Positions 46,895-55,743 of a stretch of 64,000 nt of DNA are shown piece after piece. The stretch is taken from contig NZ_JAJNMU010000036.1 of the NCBI RefSeq assembly GCF_022458865.1, positions 1 to 64,000 on the forward strand. The letters run 5' to 3'. How positions within the stretch are numbered: position 1 is the first letter of the stretch; every line of letters begins with the position of its first letter. The notes under the pieces are model-generated. The model was not told the origin of the DNA. It saw only the letters and a program-made list of their open reading frames with translations, and searched no databases. The translations under genes and the position numbers were made by a program. This DNA comes from Paenibacillus periandrae (GTDB taxonomy: Bacteria > Bacillota > Bacilli > Paenibacillales > NBRC-103111).

Positions 46895-47929
46895 ATGACA
46901 ATAAAACTCGGTGTATCGCTTTACAGCTTTCAGGAGGATTACTATCTTGGCAAGCTGGACCTGGAGGGCTGTATTGCCAAAGCAGCAAATGAAATAGGTG
47001 CCGAGGGAATTGAAGTGCTGCCGGATCAAATGCCGCTTCCGAGCTATCCCAATTACACCGAAGAGGATATTGACAAGTGGTTAGCATGGATGGACAAATA
47101 CAAGACAACACCGACCAGTTACAGCATTGGAATTAACTACACCATGTTTAAAAACAGGATGTGGACGGTCGATGAATACCTTGATGATATTGTTGGCAGT
47201 ATCAAGCGTGCCAAACAACTGGGCTTTAAGATTGTACGCAATGGGATTTTGAAGAAAGAGGACCTTGAGGTTTATGAAAAGGCGATACCAGCGGCGGAGC
47301 ATTATGGAATTCAGCTGTGTACCGAAATTCATGCCCCCCGTTCAATCAGATCCTGGTATACCCAGGATCTGATTGAAATGATTCAGCGAACCGGCACCAA
47401 GCATTTGGGCTTTGTTGTGGACTTCGGTATATTCAACAAGGGCATGCCCGTACCGCTGAAGAAGAGACTGATTCGCGAAGGCGGAAATGAGCAAATTCTT
47501 AATTATATCGATGAGGGATATAGAAACAAACAGATTCCGACGGAGGACGAAGTAAGAAAGATGGGCGGCGGAAATATTGAGTTGTCCTTTAGAAATCAGA
47601 CGGATCACTACATTTATGACGATCCGGAGCTGCTGAAGGAAGTCATTGCGTACACCCAGTATTGCCACGGCAAATTCTATGAGATGGATGAGAATTGTGA
47701 GGATGTTAGTGTAGACTATGAAGGACCGTTGAGAGTGTTGAAGGAGAACGGCTTCAATGGCTACATTGGAAGCGAATATGAGGGGCAGCGCCACTACTTC
47801 GAACAGGGCTGCGATATCTATATGGATCCGATCGAGCAGGTTCGCCGTCATCATGTCATGATGAGGAAGTACCTGGGTGAACAGAGCCATGAACAGGTTG
47901 CGTCGGATAAAAATAAAGTAATAGACTGA
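46895..47929 (+). CDS. C-glycoside deglycosidase alpha subunit (TIM barrel)
   Basis: A 344-residue sugar-isomerase-like barrel. The probable divalent-metal ligands are Glu144 (LCTEIHAP), Asp176 (FVVDFGIF), His258 (YCHGKFYEM) and Glu294 (GSEYEGQ), the E-D-H-E set of this fold. In the known alpha-beta complexes the metal and a base drive deglycosylation of 3-oxo-C-glycosides of flavonoids and other phenols. GGGGAGGTAAC precedes the ATG. The pairing with a beta subunit is what distinguishes it from ordinary isomerases. Preferred aglycone unknown; flavonoid, xanthone or anthraquinone C-glucosides are candidates. Confidence 0.82.
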   Translation: MTIKLGVSLYSFQEDYYLGKLDLEGCIAKAANEIGAEGIEVLPDQMPLPSYPNYTEEDIDKWLAWMDKYKTTPTSYSIGINYTMFKNRMWTVDEYLDDIVGSIKRAKQLGFKIVRNGILKKEDLEVYEKAIPAAEHYGIQLCTEIHAPRSIRSWYTQDLIEMIQRTGTKHLGFVVDFGIFNKGMPVPLKKRLIREGGNEQILNYIDEGYRNKQIPTEDEVRKMGGGNIELSFRNQTDHYIYDDPELLKEVIAYTQYCHGKFYEMDENCEDVSVDYEGPLRVLKENGFNGYIGSEYEGQRHYFEQGCDIYMDPIEQVRRHHVMMRKYLGEQSHEQVASDKNKVID

Positions 47930-48260
47930 ACTTGTTGACTGAACCCCATAAAGTAGCTGCATCTGACTAAGACTGGAAAAAAATTCTGATATGCTCCCCA
48001 TATGATAGACAGGTGAATAATAATAATCCTGATACTAATAGGGGGGCTCTTTTGTGTATAAAGAAAAATATAAGAAACTATCCATTCTCGAGAAAGCATC
48101 GAAAGGGGAAATTGGGCATCTACGACATTCTTGTCAAACAGTAAATTGACGACTAACGCCGCAGTGGCAAAATTAAAAATTCCCTTCGTAATCCAGGTGA
48201 TTTGTAGGGGCAGAGATTCGTCATGGTCATTTCGCCGATCAATAAAAATATGTAACGATT
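47930..48260. other. Gap with a possible IS3-type remnant
   Basis: A plus-strand stretch from about 48054 reads YKEKYKKLSILEKASKGEIG, like the start of an IS3-group OrfA, behind GGGGGGCTCTTTT; it stops after some 30 codons. Nothing else recognisable. It separates the deglycosidase genes from the downstream operon, so the two are not obviously one transcript. Confidence 0.35.
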
Positions 48261-48421
48261 ATTGAAGTCATTTGATTATTGCATGAAACAAGCTGAAGTA
48301 AATCTCTATTCTCCTTTTGCATGATACAAGCGAATTTAAGCATTTCACAGAGAATCTTGGAAGGTCTACACTGAAGGTAATCTGGAAACGCTTTCTGGCA
48401 AGATTGAAGGAGATGAATGAA

Positions 48422-49297
48422 ATGAAGACAGTTTGGTTGGAGAGGAATCCCGATCTGCTCGAGATTGAGACCAAGCCTTGCGTCATGGCGGTTGGTTTTT
48501 TCGATGGCGTACATATTGGGCATACTAAGTTGATCGTCGAGGCTCAGGAAATTGCCAATCGTCTGCAGGTGGAGCTGGCGGTAATGACCTTTTATCCGCA
48601 TCCCAGAGAAGTCCTGTCTAAAGGCAAGTCGGCTGTGGATTACTTGATGACAAATATGGTGAAAGCGGAAACTTTTGCGGCTCTTGGAGTGGATACTCTT
48701 TATATGGTCTCTTTCTCTCCGGAATTCGCAGCGCTTTCTTCTGAAAGATTTGTTAAAGAATACTTGGCCGGATTGAATGCGGCATGCGTAGTGGTCGGTT
48801 TTGATTTTACCTACGGTTTTCAAGGCAAGGGGAATACGGAGTCGCTAGTTAAGGAAGCTGATGGACTACTCGAAGTTGTCATCTTCCCTAAGTGTGAATT
48901 AGACGGTGAGAAAGTGAGTTCCTCTATGGTTCGATCGCTTCTTCATAAAGGAGAGGTAACGAAAGCGGCCCAATTTCTAGGGCGCCCTTACCAGACTCAA
49001 GGAATCATTACCGGAGTCAAAAAGGATTCTACGGGGGTTCAAGGGGTAGTCGTCTCTATGTATCGCCCGTTTACATTACCCTCCTCCGATTTTTATCATA
49101 TAAGCATAGAGTTGGAAAATAAACTGTTACCGGCTATCGGGCTAGTTGTTTTTGAAGAAAAGAGCAGTGAGGTTCATGTATTTTTTCAAAGGACAATATT
49201 GATGAACTTAAATCGTTCCAGGGTCAAGATCGATTGGATTAGAAGAGCAAGAATTATCACCGCAATTGGAAATTGGATGAAGGAGAGACGTCAATGA
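48422..49297 (+). CDS. RibF-like FAD synthetase lacking a recognisable flavokinase motif
   Basis: A 291-residue protein with the RibF N-terminal FMN adenylyltransferase domain: GFFDGVHIGHTKLI (the HxGH nucleotide motif), VVVGFDFTYGFQGKGN and SSSMVRSLL (equivalent of the ISSTxIR motif). The C-terminal part starts like a flavokinase (FLGRPYQTQG) but the diagnostic GFPTAN motif is replaced by GVQGVVVSM, and the kinase acidic/Asn residues are not evident. It probably makes FAD from FMN only. ATG 48422 follows AAGGAG at good spacing. First gene of an operon with flavoenzymes, so it may supply cofactor locally. Confidence 0.78.
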   Translation: MKTVWLERNPDLLEIETKPCVMAVGFFDGVHIGHTKLIVEAQEIANRLQVELAVMTFYPHPREVLSKGKSAVDYLMTNMVKAETFAALGVDTLYMVSFSPEFAALSSERFVKEYLAGLNAACVVVGFDFTYGFQGKGNTESLVKEADGLLEVVIFPKCELDGEKVSSSMVRSLLHKGEVTKAAQFLGRPYQTQGIITGVKKDSTGVQGVVVSMYRPFTLPSSDFYHISIELENKLLPAIGLVVFEEKSSEVHVFFQRTILMNLNRSRVKIDWIRRARIITAIGNWMKERRQ

Positions 49298-49752
49298 GCA
49301 AAAAGCAGGCACTCCCTGATTCGTTGAATCATCTGCAAATTGAAAAGCTTAATCTTGATACGCTTGTACTTCTCAGTACGATCGATCATGAGAGCGGCTC
49401 GCCCAGCATAGCTGCCATTTCATGGGTGAAGGCAGTTTCCGGGAATGAGATTCGATTGGCCATAACCAACACTTCGCGAATATATAAGAATATTTCAGAA
49501 AACCCTAGGGTCACTCTTTGTTTTATCGGATTGGGGACAGTCTATTCCATTCCAGGAACTGCCCATATTATAGAGAGCAAAATGGAAGAGGTCGCAATGC
49601 CGCTTGCAAAAATTAAGATTGATATTCATGCCGTATTTGAATCCATGTTTTGGGGAGCCAAAATTACGCAAGAGCCGGTTTATGAAAAAACCTATGATCT
49701 TGGCAAAGCGGAAGCTTTGGATAAGCAAGTATGTACAGCACTTTTGCGCTGA
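49294..49752 (+). CDS. Split-barrel flavoprotein (PNPOx-like), possible flavin reductase partner
   Basis: A 152-residue protein of the FMN-binding split beta-barrel fold (LDTLVLLSTIDHESGSPSIA, RIYKNISENPRVTLCF). Its ATG overlaps the stop of the RibF-like gene (ATGA), implying translational coupling. It could be a flavin-dependent oxidase or the reductase feeding reduced flavin to the monooxygenase at 50829; no HpaC-type signature is clear, so the role is inferred from context. Confidence 0.6.
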   Translation: MSKKQALPDSLNHLQIEKLNLDTLVLLSTIDHESGSPSIAAISWVKAVSGNEIRLAITNTSRIYKNISENPRVTLCFIGLGTVYSIPGTAHIIESKMEEVAMPLAKIKIDIHAVFESMFWGAKITQEPVYEKTYDLGKAEALDKQVCTALLR

Positions 49753-49845
49753 TTGCAAGGATACCTTTGTTGGAGGTGATGAAACGCACATTAATCATTG
49801 CTCGGAGTCACTTGCTATACTAATAAACCTTATGGAGGAACTGAA

Positions 49846-50802
49846 ATGAGAAAACATTACTTATCTCAATTAGCACATGTTGAAATTTACAGCCCAAAGC
49901 CTGAAGAAACATTGAAATTTTACCGGGACGTTATCGGCTTACAAGAAACCGAGAGAGACGGTCAATCCGTATATTTGCGGGCGTGGGGGGATTACTTTCA
50001 CCACAGTTTGAAAATCACTGAAGGAAAAAAAGCGGGCCTCGGACATATTGGATGGCGCGCGGACAGCGCAGAGGCGTTGGAGCTTGCTGCCAAATTCATT
50101 GAGCAATCGGGAGCGGGCAAAGGCTGGATTGAAGGAGACAAGGGGCATGGGAAAGCTTATCAGTTCGTCTCGCCGGACGGCCATAAGGAAGAAGTTTTTT
50201 GGGACGTGGACCTGTACAAGGCACCCCCGGAGCATCAGAGCGTATGGAAAAACCGTCCGTCCAAAAACGGAATGCGAGGAATTTCTCCTCGCAGGATCGA
50301 TCATGTAACCCTCCAAAGCTCGGATCCCGGCAAAGACCGTGAATTTTATCAAAGTCTTGGGTTCAAATATCACGAGGGCATCTACACAAACGCCAAACGG
50401 GACAAGGAAATGGGCTCCTGGTTGTCGGTTTCCAATTTGTCCCACGATGTTGCTATCGTCCGGGATCCGAAGGGGGAAAGAGGCAATATCAATCACGTAT
50501 GCTATGCTGTGGAAAGTAGAGAAGAAGTTTTGCTTGCGGCTGACCATATTATCGAAAGCGGATACAGATTGGAAATGGGCGCACCGACCCGGCATGCACT
50601 CGCTGAAGGCTTCTTCTTCTATGTGATAGAACCGGGCGGAAACCGCTTTGAACTGTATGCAGGTGCCCATCTTGTATTCGCTCCGGACTTCGGACCTCAT
50701 ATTTGGACACTCTCGGAAAATCCGAATGATGCATGGGGAATTGTGTCCCCCTGGAATGAAGACGGAACTTTCAAACCTGAATTCTTGGGGCGAATCTCCT
50801 AA
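49846..50802 (+). CDS. Catechol 2,3-dioxygenase-type extradiol dioxygenase (VOC fold)
   Basis: A 318-residue two-domain type I extradiol dioxygenase. Iron ligands His153 (RRIDHVTL), His217 (NINHVCY) and Glu269 (GNRFELYAG) and second-shell His200, His250 and Tyr259 sit at nearly the positions seen in XylE-type catechol 2,3-dioxygenases (153, 214, 265). It opens a catecholic ring next to the diol. TATGGAGGAACTG precedes the start. Paired with the flavin monooxygenase 27 bp downstream, it should cleave the product of that enzyme. Substrate unknown; probably a substituted catechol, because a C-C hydrolase follows. Confidence 0.88.
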   Translation: MRKHYLSQLAHVEIYSPKPEETLKFYRDVIGLQETERDGQSVYLRAWGDYFHHSLKITEGKKAGLGHIGWRADSAEALELAAKFIEQSGAGKGWIEGDKGHGKAYQFVSPDGHKEEVFWDVDLYKAPPEHQSVWKNRPSKNGMRGISPRRIDHVTLQSSDPGKDREFYQSLGFKYHEGIYTNAKRDKEMGSWLSVSNLSHDVAIVRDPKGERGNINHVCYAVESREEVLLAADHIIESGYRLEMGAPTRHALAEGFFFYVIEPGGNRFELYAGAHLVFAPDFGPHIWTLSENPNDAWGIVSPWNEDGTFKPEFLGRIS

Positions 50803-50828
50803 ATTTATACAGATTAGAGGGATAAAGA

Positions 50829-52031
50829 ATGACCAACACAATGGGAATGTTTGAACGTTTTTCACACGAAACTGCGATCGCCAGAGCTCGTGCACTTGCT
50901 CCATCGATTCGTTCACGTGCTAAGCAATCTGAGGAAATGCGCCAGCAGCCGAAAGAAACGATTCAGGAATTCATTGATTCCGGCCTGATTCGTTTGCTGC
51001 AGCCGGTAATGTGGGGAGGGCATCAATTGCACATTGATTCCCTTTGCGATGCGATTAAGGAAATTGCAAAAGCAGATCCGTCGGCGGGATGGTGTTTTGC
51101 CTTGCTCGGTCTTCATTCATGGATGTTGACAGGGTGGCCGGAGCAGTCTCAACTTGAAGTGTGGGGCGATAATCCCAATGCCCTCATTGCATCGGCTTTT
51201 GCGCCGACGGGAAAAACCGTTCGGACGGATGGCGGATATCGTATTCACGGAGAATGGCCTTTCTCCTCAGGCATCGACCACTCCGATTGGGCGATGCTCG
51301 GATCCATCCAACCACCATCAGAGGAAGGAGGGTTTCCGCAGCATTTGATGCTACTGGTGAACAAGGAGCAATTCGAAATCATGGATGACTGGTATGTAGC
51401 CGGTATCAAAGGCAGTGGGAGCAAACGGATTGTGATTAAAGAGCCGATTTTCGTTCCGGATCATCGTATCGTAAACATACTTCGTTGGTCGAAATATAAC
51501 GAGGCTCCGGGGCTGTCTCTTCACTCTGGACCCGTTTATACGCTGCCCCTGCAGCCAATCATCCCGTTTTTTCTGGCATCTTGCGTGTTGGGGGCGACCC
51601 AAGGGGCCTACGAGTTATGGATTGAATCCGCTAAGAAGAAACATGCGGTTTTTACACAAACCACGATAACAGAGTTTACCCATCAACAAATCCGATTGTC
51701 AGAATCCGGAGCCGAGCTTGAAGCCGCCGAATTGCTATTGAAGTCTGCTCTTGGCGTCGTTCGCGATGGAGGGCCGCTTACGGTGGACCAAAAAGTGCGT
51801 ATTGCGCGCGATTATGCCTATATGACCAAAATGTGCGCCAGAGTCATGCAGCGGTTATTTGAAAATAGCGGCGCGAGCAGCATTTATGAATCGAACCCGA
51901 TGCAGCGCTACTGGAGAGATATTCAAATCATGTCCATGCATGTAGGCTTGAACTTCGATTTTGCCGGAGAGAATTTTGGACGTCACGTCATGGGCTTGCC
52001 GATCAATCCCAAAAATGCGGCGTATTTATAA
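50829..52031 (+). CDS. Acyl-CoA-dehydrogenase-fold flavin monooxygenase (HsaA/group D type)
   Basis: A 400-residue reduced-flavin-dependent hydroxylase of the HsaA / C2-hydroxylase group. Sequence marks are ADPSAGWCFALLGLHSWM, RIHGEWPFSSGIDHSDW, and VAGIKGSGSKRIVIKEPIFV, with the dehydrogenase-like C-terminal helices. Such enzymes hydroxylate phenols ortho to an existing hydroxyl using FMNH2 or FADH2 from a partner reductase. Directly coupled to the dioxygenase gene, so it likely makes the catechol that the dioxygenase opens. The substrate is not predictable from sequence. Confidence 0.85.
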   Translation: MTNTMGMFERFSHETAIARARALAPSIRSRAKQSEEMRQQPKETIQEFIDSGLIRLLQPVMWGGHQLHIDSLCDAIKEIAKADPSAGWCFALLGLHSWMLTGWPEQSQLEVWGDNPNALIASAFAPTGKTVRTDGGYRIHGEWPFSSGIDHSDWAMLGSIQPPSEEGGFPQHLMLLVNKEQFEIMDDWYVAGIKGSGSKRIVIKEPIFVPDHRIVNILRWSKYNEAPGLSLHSGPVYTLPLQPIIPFFLASCVLGATQGAYELWIESAKKKHAVFTQTTITEFTHQQIRLSESGAELEAAELLLKSALGVVRDGGPLTVDQKVRIARDYAYMTKMCARVMQRLFENSGASSIYESNPMQRYWRDIQIMSMHVGLNFDFAGENFGRHVMGLPINPKNAAYL

Positions 52032-52054
52032 CTAAGCGAAGGAGCATACAAACG

Positions 52055-53158
52055 ATGTTTCATTACTGGCCAGACAACTATATGTGGTCTTATCAAGTTA
52101 TTCGAATCATGAGCCAATGCCAATATGGGGGCGGCGATATTAATGAGGTGCTGGATACCTGTTCGAGAATCACTTTGGGCGATTACGACAGCTTCCACAA
52201 GGAATGGATGAACACCGGGAACAGAATGATTGCAGTGGCGAATGAAGCAATGGATCAAGATCACCGTGAAACCGCCCGCTCAGCTTTCTTTCGCGCATCC
52301 AACTATATTCGTACGGCTGAATTCTTCCTGCAGCCCGATGACGAACGCAAGATTCCCACTTACAAAAAAAGCGTCGAAGCTTTTCGCAAAGGCGCAGAAC
52401 TGCTGGAAAATGCGCCGAAGGTACTCGAAATTCCTTTTGAAGGCTCATTTATGCCCGCCTACCATTATCAAGTTCCTGGAGTCAAGAGAGGACCGCTGGT
52501 CATCATGTTTGGCGGGCTGGATTCTACGGCTGAAGAGATGTTTTACAGTACTGTCCCTTTTTTGCTTGAGCGCGGCATTTCCGTTCTTGCCGTTGAGGGT
52601 CCGGGTCAAGGCGCAGCTTTGCGGCTGAATCATATCGTATCCCGTTACGACATGAACGTAGCCGGCACTGCTGCCCTTGAATATGCGTTGTCCAATCTGG
52701 ACGTGAATCCTGAACGAATCGGCATCTTGGCTTTCTCCATGGGGGGGTACCATGCTGCGCGTATGGCTGCTTTCGAACCGCGGTTCAAAGCATGTGCTAT
52801 CCTCGGGGCAGTTTATGACTATGGAGAAGTGTGGCGTAACCGCCCGGATAACCATCCCCTATCCAGAATCATCCAGCATGTCATCGGAGTTGAAACGATG
52901 CCCGAAGCCCGCGAAAAGCTGAATAACTTCACTCTTGATGGCGTTGCCGAAAAAATCACTTGTCCGACTTATGTTATCCACGGAGAAAATGACCGCAATG
53001 TGCCGATCAGCCATGCCTACCGTGTATATAACGCAATGAAGTGTCCGCGGGTATTGAAGGTTGTCCCGGCCAGCAGCACGGGATCCGCTCACTGCCAGTT
53101 GGATAACATCACGGAAACGTTCTCCTTATTCGATTGGTTAAAACAGCAGCTTGCTTAA
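52055..53158 (+). CDS. Alpha/beta hydrolase of the C-C hydrolase (dihydroxypseudooxynicotine hydrolase-like) group
   Basis: A 367-residue hydrolase with an N-terminal helical cap (about 1-120) and an alpha/beta core. The triad is Ser228 (AFSMGGYHA), Asp313 (GENDRNVP) and His346 (GSAHCQLD). The architecture matches 2,6-dihydroxypseudooxynicotine hydrolase and Ayg1-like enzymes, which cleave C-C bonds of aromatic or polyketide ketones. Here it probably hydrolyses the ring-opened product. GCGAAGGAGCA precedes the start, 23 bp after the monooxygenase. Confidence 0.82.
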   Translation: MFHYWPDNYMWSYQVIRIMSQCQYGGGDINEVLDTCSRITLGDYDSFHKEWMNTGNRMIAVANEAMDQDHRETARSAFFRASNYIRTAEFFLQPDDERKIPTYKKSVEAFRKGAELLENAPKVLEIPFEGSFMPAYHYQVPGVKRGPLVIMFGGLDSTAEEMFYSTVPFLLERGISVLAVEGPGQGAALRLNHIVSRYDMNVAGTAALEYALSNLDVNPERIGILAFSMGGYHAARMAAFEPRFKACAILGAVYDYGEVWRNRPDNHPLSRIIQHVIGVETMPEAREKLNNFTLDGVAEKITCPTYVIHGENDRNVPISHAYRVYNAMKCPRVLKVVPASSTGSAHCQLDNITETFSLFDWLKQQLA

Positions 53159-53165
53159 TGAATTC

Positions 53166-53208
53166 CGTTAAACAGGACGTGGCTCGCGATCTCATGTTCT
53201 GTTTAACG
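53166..53208 (+). promoter_or_regulatory. Intercistronic hairpin
   Basis: CGTTAAACAG (53166-53175) and CTGTTTAACG (53199-53208) form a perfect 10-bp stem with a 23-nt loop between the hydrolase and the first SDR gene. Without a T run it is probably an RNA processing or stability element, or a partial terminator setting different expression levels. Confidence 0.5.
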
Positions 53209-53243
53209 CTTTAAACTTGAGCGGGTGGAAAGAAGGTCAGGCG

Positions 53244-54017
53244 TTGAAATCCTTATTTGATTTAAGCGGAAAAGTCGCATTGATTACCGGGGCCAGCCGG
53301 GGGATCGGCCTTGCCGTCGCCGAGCAGATGGCAAGGCATGGCGCTGTCGTTGTTCTCTCCAGCAACGACGAACAGGAATGCCGGTCTGCCCAAGAGTCAC
53401 TGCGAAATCAAGGATATGAGGCATATGCCATTCCTTGCGATGTGTCATCCAAACCACAATTGGAAACGCTTGTTGCCGAGTCGCTATCTCACTATGGCCG
53501 CATTGATATCTTGGTCTGCAATGCAGGAATCGGCCCTCATTCAGGGCCGATCGCGACAGCAACGGACGAACACTGGGAACAGACCATGACGGTAAACCTA
53601 AGAAGCGCCTTATGGCTTACAAATAGGGTCATTCCCCAAATGGCCGAGAGAAACGAAGGATCCGTTATTCTGATGTCCAGCATATCAAGCGTACGAGGCA
53701 ATAGATCGATAGGTTTATATGGCCTATCCAAAGCAGGATTGGCTCAGCTTGCAAGGAACCTGGCGGTTGAATGGGGTCCACGAAACATCCACGTAAATGC
53801 GATCTCCCCGGGCTTGATCCAAACTGAATTTGCGAAGCCGATGTTGGAAAACCCGTCGATTATGGAACGAAGATTAGGATTGACGCCGCTGCGGAGGGCG
53901 GGTACGCCCGACGAAATCGCAGGCATTGCCGTCATGCTGGCATCAGCCGCCGGCGCATTCGTTACAGGGCAAAATCTGATTGTAGACGGCGGGACGACCA
54001 TCAGTGATGGAAATTGA
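53244..54017 (+). CDS. SDR-family oxidoreductase 1
   Basis: A 257-residue classical short-chain dehydrogenase: TGASRGIG cofactor loop, NAG motif (CNAGIG), catalytic Ser and YGLSK (Tyr-x-x-x-Lys), and the C-terminal GQNLIVDGG end. TTG 53244 is chosen because AGAAGG lies seven bases before it and the protein then begins MKSLFDLSGKVALITG. It likely reduces or oxidises a keto or hydroxy group of the pathway intermediates. Confidence 0.85.
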   Translation: MKSLFDLSGKVALITGASRGIGLAVAEQMARHGAVVVLSSNDEQECRSAQESLRNQGYEAYAIPCDVSSKPQLETLVAESLSHYGRIDILVCNAGIGPHSGPIATATDEHWEQTMTVNLRSALWLTNRVIPQMAERNEGSVILMSSISSVRGNRSIGLYGLSKAGLAQLARNLAVEWGPRNIHVNAISPGLIQTEFAKPMLENPSIMERRLGLTPLRRAGTPDEIAGIAVMLASAAGAFVTGQNLIVDGGTTISDGN

Positions 54018-54031
54018 AGAGGAGAATGAGC

Positions 54032-54790
54032 ATGTCCAGAAAAGTGATTGACTTAAGTGTGACGATTGACGAAGAGATGAAGGACCCGCTGCCGTTAAAG
54101 ATCGAGTACGAGCGGCATGAAGAGGGTGTGCATTTTGTTTCCAAAATGGCAGGAGTCCCGGTTGAAGCTTTTGGAGGCTATTCTTTTGCGGGGGAAACGT
54201 TGACTCTGGCAACGCACTGCGGGACGCATGTGGACGCTCCGTGGCATTATTATCCTACTTCCGAGGGGAAACGCGCGCGGACGATCGACGAATTGCCGTT
54301 GGAATGGTTTTTCGGGCACGGCGTTGTTCTGGATTTCACGGATAAACCGGCCGGCTACGGCGTTACAGCTGCTGATATACAGGATAAGTTGAGCGAGATA
54401 CAGTATCAAATAAAGCCGTTTGATATCGTCCTGATCCGAAGCGATGCGGACAAGAAACGTTATGATGACGGGTTTTCCGATGCCCATGTGGGTGTTACTG
54501 CCGAGGGGACACGATGGTTGCTGGAGCAGGGGATCAAATTGGTCGGAACCGACGGTTGGGGTTGGGATATTCCCATGAAATTGCAGGCCGAAGCCTACAG
54601 GAAGGATCCGCGTCCCGGTATTATGTTCGAAGCTCATATGGTCGGCAAGGATATCGAATATTGTCAAATTGAAAAAATGGCGAATCTGGATCGGCTTCCT
54701 CCATATGGCTTTACCGTGTATGCCTTCCCGACCAAAGTGAAGGCGGGCAGCGGGGGATGGACCCGGGCGGTTGCTATCGTGGAATCCTGA
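54032..54790 (+). CDS. Metal-dependent cyclase/hydrolase (kynurenine formamidase-like)
   Basis: A 252-residue cyclase-family protein with the zinc motif THCGTHVDAPWHY (His62, His66, Asp68, His72). Relatives hydrolyse amide, lactone or ring bonds (kynurenine formamidase, isatin hydrolase). In this operon lactone or ring-opening hydrolysis of an aromatic-derived intermediate is plausible. GAAGAGGAG precedes ATG 54032; alternative starts just upstream have poor spacing. Confidence 0.82.
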   Translation: MSRKVIDLSVTIDEEMKDPLPLKIEYERHEEGVHFVSKMAGVPVEAFGGYSFAGETLTLATHCGTHVDAPWHYYPTSEGKRARTIDELPLEWFFGHGVVLDFTDKPAGYGVTAADIQDKLSEIQYQIKPFDIVLIRSDADKKRYDDGFSDAHVGVTAEGTRWLLEQGIKLVGTDGWGWDIPMKLQAEAYRKDPRPGIMFEAHMVGKDIEYCQIEKMANLDRLPPYGFTVYAFPTKVKAGSGGWTRAVAIVES

Positions 54791-54822
54791 TTCATCATTT
54801 TATAAGACGGAGTTGAGCTGCG

Positions 54823-55728
54823 ATGAAATTCGTAACCTTTATTAATCAAGCCGGAAAAACGCGCGCAGGATGGATAAAAGGAGAAGGCATTGTAGATTTG
54901 AATTTGGCGAGCGAAGGAAAGCTGCCGGCCAGCATGATCGAATTGCTGAATCAAAGTGAGTCTAGCCTGTCCATCGTGGAGCATTTGAATCATGAAGTCA
55001 GCCCCACATATGCCTTGGATGAAGTTCAATTGATAGCTCCGCTCCCCAGGCCTAACAGCTTTCGGGACTTTGTGGGGTTCGAACAGCATCTGAAAAATGC
55101 GAAGCGATTTTTTAATGAACCGATACCTAAAGAATGGTACGAGGTTCCCGTATTTTATTTTTCAAACCCTTTCACGATGAAAGGGCCAGACCAGCCGGTG
55201 AAGCGTCCGGCCGGATGTGTCCGATTGGACTATGAGCTGGAGCTTGCCTGCATTATCGGGAAAGAAGGGAGCGATATCAAGGCCGAGGAAGCTTTTAATC
55301 ATATCTTCGGATTTACCATTTTGAACGACTGGACGGCACGCGACCTGCAAGCACAAGAGCTCAAGGTAGGCTTGGGAATGGCAAAGGGCAAGGATTTTGC
55401 CACTTCCATCGGTCCGTATATTGTTACCAAAGACGAACTCGAACCTTACCGCATTGGAGATAAGTATGATTTGGAAATGACGGCTCGGCGCAATGGCAAG
55501 GTAATGTGCCAAGGAAATTATAAGGATGTTTATTACAGCTTCGCCCAAATGATCGAGCGCGCATCCGCGAACGTAACCTTATACCCCGGGGATATTCTGG
55601 CTTCGGGAACGGTTGGCTTCGGAACGGTTCTGGAAGTGGGACCGGACATTCATGGCTGGCTGAAGCCGGGAGACGAAGTCGAGTTTGAAATTACGGGATT
55701 GGGCAAATTGCGCAACCGGGTCGTATAA
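54823..55728 (+). CDS. Fumarylacetoacetate hydrolase-family protein
   Basis: A 301-residue FAH-fold protein. The metal-binding acids lie in VRLDYELELACIIG, the active-site stretch is TILNDWTARDLQ, and GDILASGTVGFGT closes the fold. FAH members hydrolyse acylpyruvates and fumarylacetoacetate-like diketones, or hydrate or decarboxylate. It would finish the breakdown of the ring-cleavage product. Starts 32 bp after the cyclase gene behind ACGGAG. Confidence 0.85.
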   Translation: MKFVTFINQAGKTRAGWIKGEGIVDLNLASEGKLPASMIELLNQSESSLSIVEHLNHEVSPTYALDEVQLIAPLPRPNSFRDFVGFEQHLKNAKRFFNEPIPKEWYEVPVFYFSNPFTMKGPDQPVKRPAGCVRLDYELELACIIGKEGSDIKAEEAFNHIFGFTILNDWTARDLQAQELKVGLGMAKGKDFATSIGPYIVTKDELEPYRIGDKYDLEMTARRNGKVMCQGNYKDVYYSFAQMIERASANVTLYPGDILASGTVGFGTVLEVGPDIHGWLKPGDEVEFEITGLGKLRNRVV

Positions 55729-55743
55729 CAGGAGGTGAGTCGA

